A program made the translations under genes and the position numbers. 64,000 nt of DNA, from contig JAOSKK010000006.1 in assembly GCA_027493615.1 (NCBI GenBank), forward strand, positions 62,001-126,000. The letters are read 5' to 3'. This stretch comes from Verrucomicrobiota bacterium. Lineage in GTDB: Bacteria; Verrucomicrobiota; Verrucomicrobiia; Limisphaerales; J093. The notes below the pieces were generated by a model. That model worked only from the letters and a program-made list of their open reading frames with translations, did not search any database and was not told the origin of the DNA. Shown piece after piece: positions 59,530 to 64,000 of the stretch; positions within the stretch are counted from its first letter, which is position 1, and the number at the start of each line of letters is the position of its first letter.

Positions 59530-61073
59530 CCGCGCTGCCAGCTTCGACGTCGTGGTGGTCGGGGCCGGTCCGGCCGGCCTGGCTGCGGCCGCGGTCGCTG
59601 CCGAGAGCGGTCGTCGGGTCGCCTTGCTGGAAGGCTCGCCGTGGCTCGGCGGACAAGTCTGGCGCACGCTTCCGGACCCTGTGGAGCAGGCGTCCCGCCT
59701 GCCTCTCCCCCACCCTGTGGTGCAGGCTTCCAGCCTGCAGCGTCCGCGGTCCGGGGGCACCGGACCCGGCCACACAACCAGGGATGCTTCCGGTCCACCG
59801 AGCACGGACAGCGGGGGTGAACCCACGCACCCCATACAGCTTGCGACTTCGGAAGGCCGTCCGTCCCCCGCGAAGCGTCCGGAGTGCGCCCCGTCTACCG
59901 GCGCTTTCAGGTTCGGCGCTACTGAGCAGGTCCGAATGGAACAGGCGCCATCCCGACCCGCCCGGGCGTGGCTCGACCGCGTGCGGCATGCCGGCGTGGC
60001 GTTCTTCCCTCCACGACCGTCGTGGCCGCCCCAGGCCCGCACCTGCTCCGCACCGACCGCGGAACCGACTTCGCCTGGCGCCGGCTGATCCTTGCCGTGG
60101 GCGCCCGCGAATTCTTCCTGCCGTTTCCGGGCTGGACGCTGCCCCACGTCGTGGGCGCCGGCGCACTCACGTTGATGGTGAAGACCGGCCTCCCGGTGCG
60201 CGGGAAGCGCGTGGTCGTCGCCGGCAGTGGACCGCTGCTCCTGGCCGTTGCGGCGGAACTCCGCCAGCACGGTGCCCGCGTGGTCCGCGTCGTCGAGCAG
60301 GCGGACCTGGCAAGCCTGCTTCGCTTCGGTCTGACCCTGCCGCGGCTCGCGCCCGCCAAGTTTTGGCAGGGCCTCATTTACAGGGCCCGGCTGCTGAGGG
60401 TCCCTTACCAGACCGGTTGCTGGCCGGTCGCCGCCCAGGGCGGTGACGCCGTCGAAGCGGTCGTTCTCACCGACGGACGCCGGCGCTGGACCGACCGTTG
60501 CGACTACCTGGCCTGCGGCTTCGGGCTCGTGCCGAACCTCGAACTCGCCCAACTCCTCGGCTGCCACCTCAACCCGACCGGTGTGCGCGTCGATCACCGC
60601 CAGGAAACCTCGGTCCCGGGCGTCTTCTGCGCCGGCGAACCCACCGGCATCGGCGGCGCCGAACGCGCCCTGGTCGAAGGCCAGCTCGCCGGGTTTGCCG
60701 CCGCCGAACGGGAGGAGGAGGTCGCCCGGCTTCAAGCCGCCCGCCTCCGGCATCAGCGCTTCGCCGACGCCCTCGCCCACGCTTTCGTCTTACGCGCGGA
60801 ATTGAAGAACCTGGCCGCGCCTGACACGCTCGTGTGCCGTTGTGAAGATGTGCCGCACCGCGAACTCGTCCACTGCCGGAGCTGGACCGAGGCCAAGCTC
60901 CACACGCGCTGTGGCATGGGCCCCTGCCAGGGCCGCCTCTGCGGTGCCGCCACGCGTTTCCTCTACGGCTGGGAATTGCCGTCCGCGCGCCCCCGATCCA
61001 CCCGGTTCCCCTCGCCGCCCTCGCCCTGCCACCTTCGACCGCTGACCCCGGACCCAACCCCGCACCGCCATGA
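59522..61073 (+). CDS. FAD/NAD(P)-binding oxidoreductase, likely D-hydroxyproline dehydrogenase alpha subunit, with insert and frameshifts
   Basis: Repaired length about 517 aa. N-terminal GxGxxG (VVVVGAGPAGLAAAA), second NAD-type site RVVVAGSGPLLLAVAAEL, CDYLACGFGLVPNLELA, VPGVFCAGEPTGIGG and the C-terminal (2Fe-2S)/BFD-like cluster LVCRCEDVPHRELV...TRCGMGPCQGRLCG. About 95 residues between GGQVWR and ARAWLDRV are not family-like and contain two 17-nt palindromes, an in-frame insertion. Shifts lie at the C run 60007-60009 and near 60985. Its stop overlaps the next ATG (ATGA). Confidence 0.82.
59686..59702. repeat. 17-nt palindrome, GCAGGCG-type
   Basis: GCAGGCGTCCCGCCTGC, with the same CCTGTGGA lead as the copy at 57059. 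Confidence 0.85.
59722..59738. repeat. 17-nt palindrome, GCAGGCT-type
   Basis: GCAGGCTTCCAGCCTGC, with lead CCCTGTGGT. It lies 19 bases after the previous copy; the stem changed in both arms together (G to T and C to A). Confidence 0.85.
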
Positions 61074-62571
61074 CCCTGAAACTCGACCCTGCCCACCTCG
61101 CCGAAGCCGTCGCGAAACTCCAGTTCCGCACCCAGACCTTCATCGACGGCGCCTTCGTCCCCGCCGCCAGCGGCCGCACCTTCCCCACCGAGAACCCCGC
61201 CAACGGCCGGATCCTCGCCCACATCGCCGCCGGTGATGCCGAAGACATCGACCGCGCCGTCCGGGCTGCCCGCCGCGCCTTCCAGGATGGCCGCTGGGCC
61301 CGGCTCCGCCCCGCCGAACGCAAGCAAGTCCTCCTTCGGTTCGCCGACCGCGTCGAAGCCCACGCCGGCGAACTGGCGCTCCTCGACACGCTCGAAGCCG
61401 GCAAGCCGATCTCCGATTGCGCCACGCTCGACCTGCCCGACACCGTGGCCTGCCTGCGCTTCCACGCCGAGGCCATCGACAAACTCTACGACCAGGTCGC
61501 GCCCACCGGCCCCGAGCACTTCGCCTGGATCGTCCGCGAACCCCTCGGCGTCGTCGGCGCCGTCATTCCCTGGAACTTCCCCATCCAGATGGCCGCGTGG
61601 AAGATCGGTCCCGCCCTGGCCGCCGGCAACAGCGTCATCCTCAAGCCCGCCGAGCAAACCTCCTTGAGCGCCCTGCGCCTCGCGGAACTGGCGGCCGAAG
61701 CCGGCCTTCCCCCGGTGTCTTCAACGTCGTGCCCGGGTTCGGCGAGACCGCCGGCCAGGCCCTGGGCCGGCACCCGGACGTGGACCTCGTCGCCTTCACC
61801 GGCTCGACCGAGGTCGGCCGCCTCTTCCTCCGCTACGCCGCCGAATCCAACCTCAAACGCATCACCCTCGAATGCGGCGGGAAGAGCCCGCAGATCGTCC
61901 TCGCCGACGCCCCGGACCTCGACACCGTCGCCCAGCACGCCGTCGCCGCCGCCTTCTGGAACATGGGCGAGAACTGCAGTTGCGGCTCGCGCCTGCTGGT
62001 GGCCGAACCGCTCCGGGAACCGCTGCTCGACAAGATCGCCGCCCTGGCCCGCACCTGGACTGTCGGCGATCCGCTCGACCCCGCCACCCGCGTCGGTGCC
62101 CTCATCGAAGCCGCCCACCTGCGCAAGGTGCTCGGCTACATCGCCGCCGGCCGGCAAGAAGGCGCCCGGCTCGTCTTCGGGGGCAACCAGATCCGCCAGG
62201 AAAGCGGCGGGCACTTTGTCGAACTCACCCTCTTCGACCAGGTGAACAACCGCATGCGAATCGCGCGCGAAGAGATCTTCGGCCCTGTCCTTTCGGTCCT
62301 GTCCGTAGCCGACGAAGCCGAGGCCGTGGCGCTGGCCAATGACACCCCGTACGGCCTCGCCGCGTCTCTTCATACCCGCGACGTCAACGCCGCCCACCGC
62401 CTCGCCCGCGCCCTTCGCGCCGGGACCGTCTCGATCAACTGCTTCTCCGAAGGAGACATCACCACGCCGTTCGGCGGTTTCAAACAATCCGGCTTCGTCG
62501 GCCGCGACAAATCCCTCCGCGCCCACGAGCAGTACACCGAACTCAAAACCATCTGGCTCCAGCTCACGTGA
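61070..62571 (+). CDS. Aldehyde dehydrogenase, likely alpha-ketoglutarate semialdehyde dehydrogenase, frameshifted
   Basis: Repaired length about 500 aa. It shows ALDH motifs FTGSTEVGRL, LECGGKSP (general-base Glu), WNMGENCSCGSR (catalytic Cys) and EEIFGPVLSVL. The closest named pattern I know is PuuC/BetB-like; context argues for the last step of hydroxyproline catabolism, oxidising alpha-ketoglutarate semialdehyde to 2-oxoglutarate. One base is missing from C5 61709-61713 (LPPGVFNVVPG). It is coupled to its neighbours by ATGA upstream and GTGA downstream. Confidence 0.85.
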
Positions 62572-63592
62572 AAACCCCCTCCCCGCTCCCAGAACGCAGA
62601 AGGAAGAGTGCAGAAGGCCGAAGGGGCATTCACCCCGGTCGCTCCATGACCTCGGGGGTCAAGGGTCTCCCTCAACCCTGTGGTGCAGGCGTCTCGCCTG
62701 CCGCGTCGCCCACATCCCTCCACGGCGTGTTCGCCGCGCTGGTCACCCCGATGACTTCCAGCCAGGAAGTGGCCTGCGACCAGCTTGAAGTCGTGGTCGA
62801 GCACCTTATCGGCGCCGGCGTGCACGGGCTGATCCCCTCGGGAGCACCGGCGAGTACTACGCGCTCAACCCCGCCGAACGCCGCGCCGTCCTCACCACCA
62901 CGCTCCGCGCCGCCGCCGGTCGCGTCCCCGTCCTCGCCGGCACCAACGCCGGGTCCACCCGCGACGTCATCGCCTTCTCCCGCGAAGCCGAGACTCTCGG
63001 CGCCGCGGGCATCATGCTCGCTCCGCCCTACTACTCGCTGCCCAGCCTCGACGAACTGTTCGTCCACTTCCGCGCCATCGACCGCGCCACCGGCCTGCCC
63101 ATCATGCTCTACAACTACCCCGGCCGCACCGGTGTGGATATGACACCCGATTTCCTCGAGCGCTGCGCCGGGCTTGCACATGTCCGGTACGTCAAGGAGA
63201 GCACCGGCCAGATGGCGCGCCTCACCGAACTCCTCCGCCGCTGCGGCGACCGGCTCGGGATCTTCTGCGGCTGCGACACTATCGCCCTCGAAAGCCTGCT
63301 CGTCGGCGCCGTCGGCTGGGTGGGCGGCGTCGTCAACGCCCTCCCGAAAGCCCACGTCCGCCTCTTCCAGCTTGCCGTGGAACAAGGGGATCTCGCCGCC
63401 GCCCGCCGGCTCTTCTTCACGCTGCTCCCCACGCTGGAGCTGATGGAAGGCGGAGGGAAGTACACCCAGTTCGTGAAGGCCGCCTGCGCCCTGCTCGGCC
63501 GCCCGGTCGGCCCGCCGCGCTCGCCGCTCCGACCGCCTACCCGGACCGAGATGGCGCGCCTGCGCCTCGCCCTGGCCGCGGTGCCGGAGTAG
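62568..63592 (+). CDS. DHDPS/NAL-family protein, likely pyrroline-4-hydroxy-2-carboxylate deaminase, frameshifted
   Basis: Repaired length about 341 aa from the GTG at 62568, about 50 longer than usual. The family proper starts at LHGVFAALVTPM (near residue 52); the extension is encoded by repeat DNA including the palindrome 62685-62701. DHDPS features: IPSGSTGEYYALNPAERR, LAPPYYSLP, IMLYNYPGRTGVDM (Tyr), VRYVKESTG (Schiff-base Lys), FCGCDTIALESLLVGAVGWVGG. One base is missing at G3 62840-62842. Its operon place fits HypD/LhpC, which removes ammonia from the pyrroline to give alpha-ketoglutarate semialdehyde. Confidence 0.82.
62685..62701. repeat. 17-nt palindrome, GCAGGCG-type, inside the deaminase 5' end
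   Basis: GCAGGCGTCTCGCCTGC with lead CAACCCTGTGGT; in frame it adds PCGAGVSPAA-type residues. Confidence 0.85.
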
Positions 63593-63676
63593 CCCCTCGC
63601 AGTGAGGTACGCAGTCGGTGCGTTGCGGTCGCCTCCCCAACACCCGCCCCTCCTGTAGGCCGGCTACCCTCAGCCT

Positions 63677-64000
63677 CGGTGGGATGAAAGGTGCGGGGGG
63701 TGATCCCGCAGATTCAAAGCGACCGCAGATGGGGCGAGAGGGTGGACTGTTCCGGGGACGGGTTCGAGGGAGATTCCATCGGCGGGGCCTCTGAATCGGT
63801 GGGGTGAACGGTACGGGGGATGGTCCCGTAGATTCAAAGCGACCGCAGATGGGGCGAGAGGGTGGACTGTAGCGGGGGCGGGTTTGAGGGAGGTTCCATC
63901 GGCGGGGGCTCTGAATCGGCGGGATGAAAGGTGCGGGGGTGATCCCGCAGATTCAAAGCGACCGCAGATTGGGCGAGAGGGTGGACTGTTCCGGGGACGG
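63677..64000 (+). repeat. Tandem array 2: same 118-120 bp units, cut by the window end
   Basis: The landmark ATTCAAAGCG is at 63712, 63832 and 63951 (steps 120 and 119). Units match array 1 in orientation and sequence, including CTGAATCGGYGGG, CCCGYAGATTC and TGGACTGTTCCGGGGACGGG. The array continues beyond the window. 63593-63676 holds no gene. Confidence 0.95.

Larger units (their letters stand above)
59671..59950 (+). repeat. In-frame repeat insertion inside the alpha-subunit gene
   Basis: Between codons for GGQVWR and ARAWLDRV the sequence is Pro/Ser/Gly-rich and holds two 17-nt palindromes plus decayed repeat text (CGGAGTGCGCCCCG resembles the REP arm). The length keeps frame. The boundaries are approximate, set by where family-like residues stop and resume. 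Confidence 0.6.

Noticed and set aside
1621..62842. Programmed frameshifting or phase-variable genes
   Set aside because: Shifts occur in housekeeping genes (ribD, ALDH, nagB), both +1 and -1, in run lengths of only 3-7, so sequence error is the simpler account; a single-gene role cannot be excluded without accurate reads.
1..64000. rRNA and tRNA genes, prophage or integrative element
   Set aside because: I found no recognisable rRNA or tRNA sequence, integrase or phage structural gene.

Overview
The window comes from a high-GC, Gram-negative, heterotrophic bacterium, most probably a Verrucomicrobiota member near Limisphaerales/Pedosphaerales. This rests on protein families, not on a marker tree: a type II secretion-like pseudopilin with a C-terminal FADGHAEI signature, DUF1501, PmoA-like (DUF6807) and Tat-exported Gfo/Idh/MocA proteins, ASPIC/UnbV-FG-GAP proteins, and several families of short palindromic repeats. 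No rRNA, tRNA or CRISPR array was found.

Layout. 1-2.3 kb: the 3' part of comEC, running into a truncated REP-associated tyrosine transposase (RAYT). 3-11 kb: two giant paralogous secreted proteins, each with two seven-bladed FG-GAP propellers capped by ASPIC/UnbV domains, sharing a duplicated leader of about 0.55 kb and flanked by REP-like palindromes. 11-16 kb: a uroporphyrinogen-decarboxylase/corrinoid-methyltransferase-like protein, a pseudopilin, an ECF sigma factor and a Ycf46-like AAA ATPase. 16-22 kb: an EamA permease, an AmmeMemoRadiSam pair, trpD, a nagB-like deaminase and an SMP-30 lactonase. 22-26 kb: a one-propeller CRTAC1-like protein divergent from an ECF sigma operon. 26-30 kb: ribD-ribE-tmk, with an intact RAYT element inserted exactly at the ribD start codon. 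30-33.4 kb: a cytochrome-like protein, a GYF-domain membrane protein and a DUF2752 protein. 33.6-46.2 kb: a catabolic region with a solute:sodium symporter, sugar isomerase, SCO1/CusF fusion, methyltransferase, second UroD-like protein, two Gfo/Idh/MocA oxidoreductases, DUF6807, ferritin-like and DUF1501 proteins. 46.4-47.55 kb: a tandem array of 118-120 bp units, recurring at 63.68 kb to the window end. Between the arrays lie a nitroreductase-like gene, an exopolysaccharide export block (FHA, Wza, BY-kinase, beta-barrel, glycosyltransferase) and a tightly packed operon that reads as trans-4-hydroxy-L-proline catabolism (epimerase, three-subunit D-hydroxyproline dehydrogenase, aldehyde dehydrogenase, DHDPS-family deaminase) preceded by ygfZ and apbE.

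Caution on gene models. About half of the genes are interrupted by a single-base frameshift, nearly always in a run of G or C, and adding or removing one base restores a full-length family member each time. I read these as consensus errors and give the repaired spans; 'repaired length' below means after that correction.

Most unusual material: the tandem arrays, whose units each encode a hairpin whose sequence variation always keeps G-U pairing on the + strand; RAYT/REP biology with a precise insertion at ribD; and a 17-nt palindromic repeat family inserted in frame inside hydroxyproline-operon genes.
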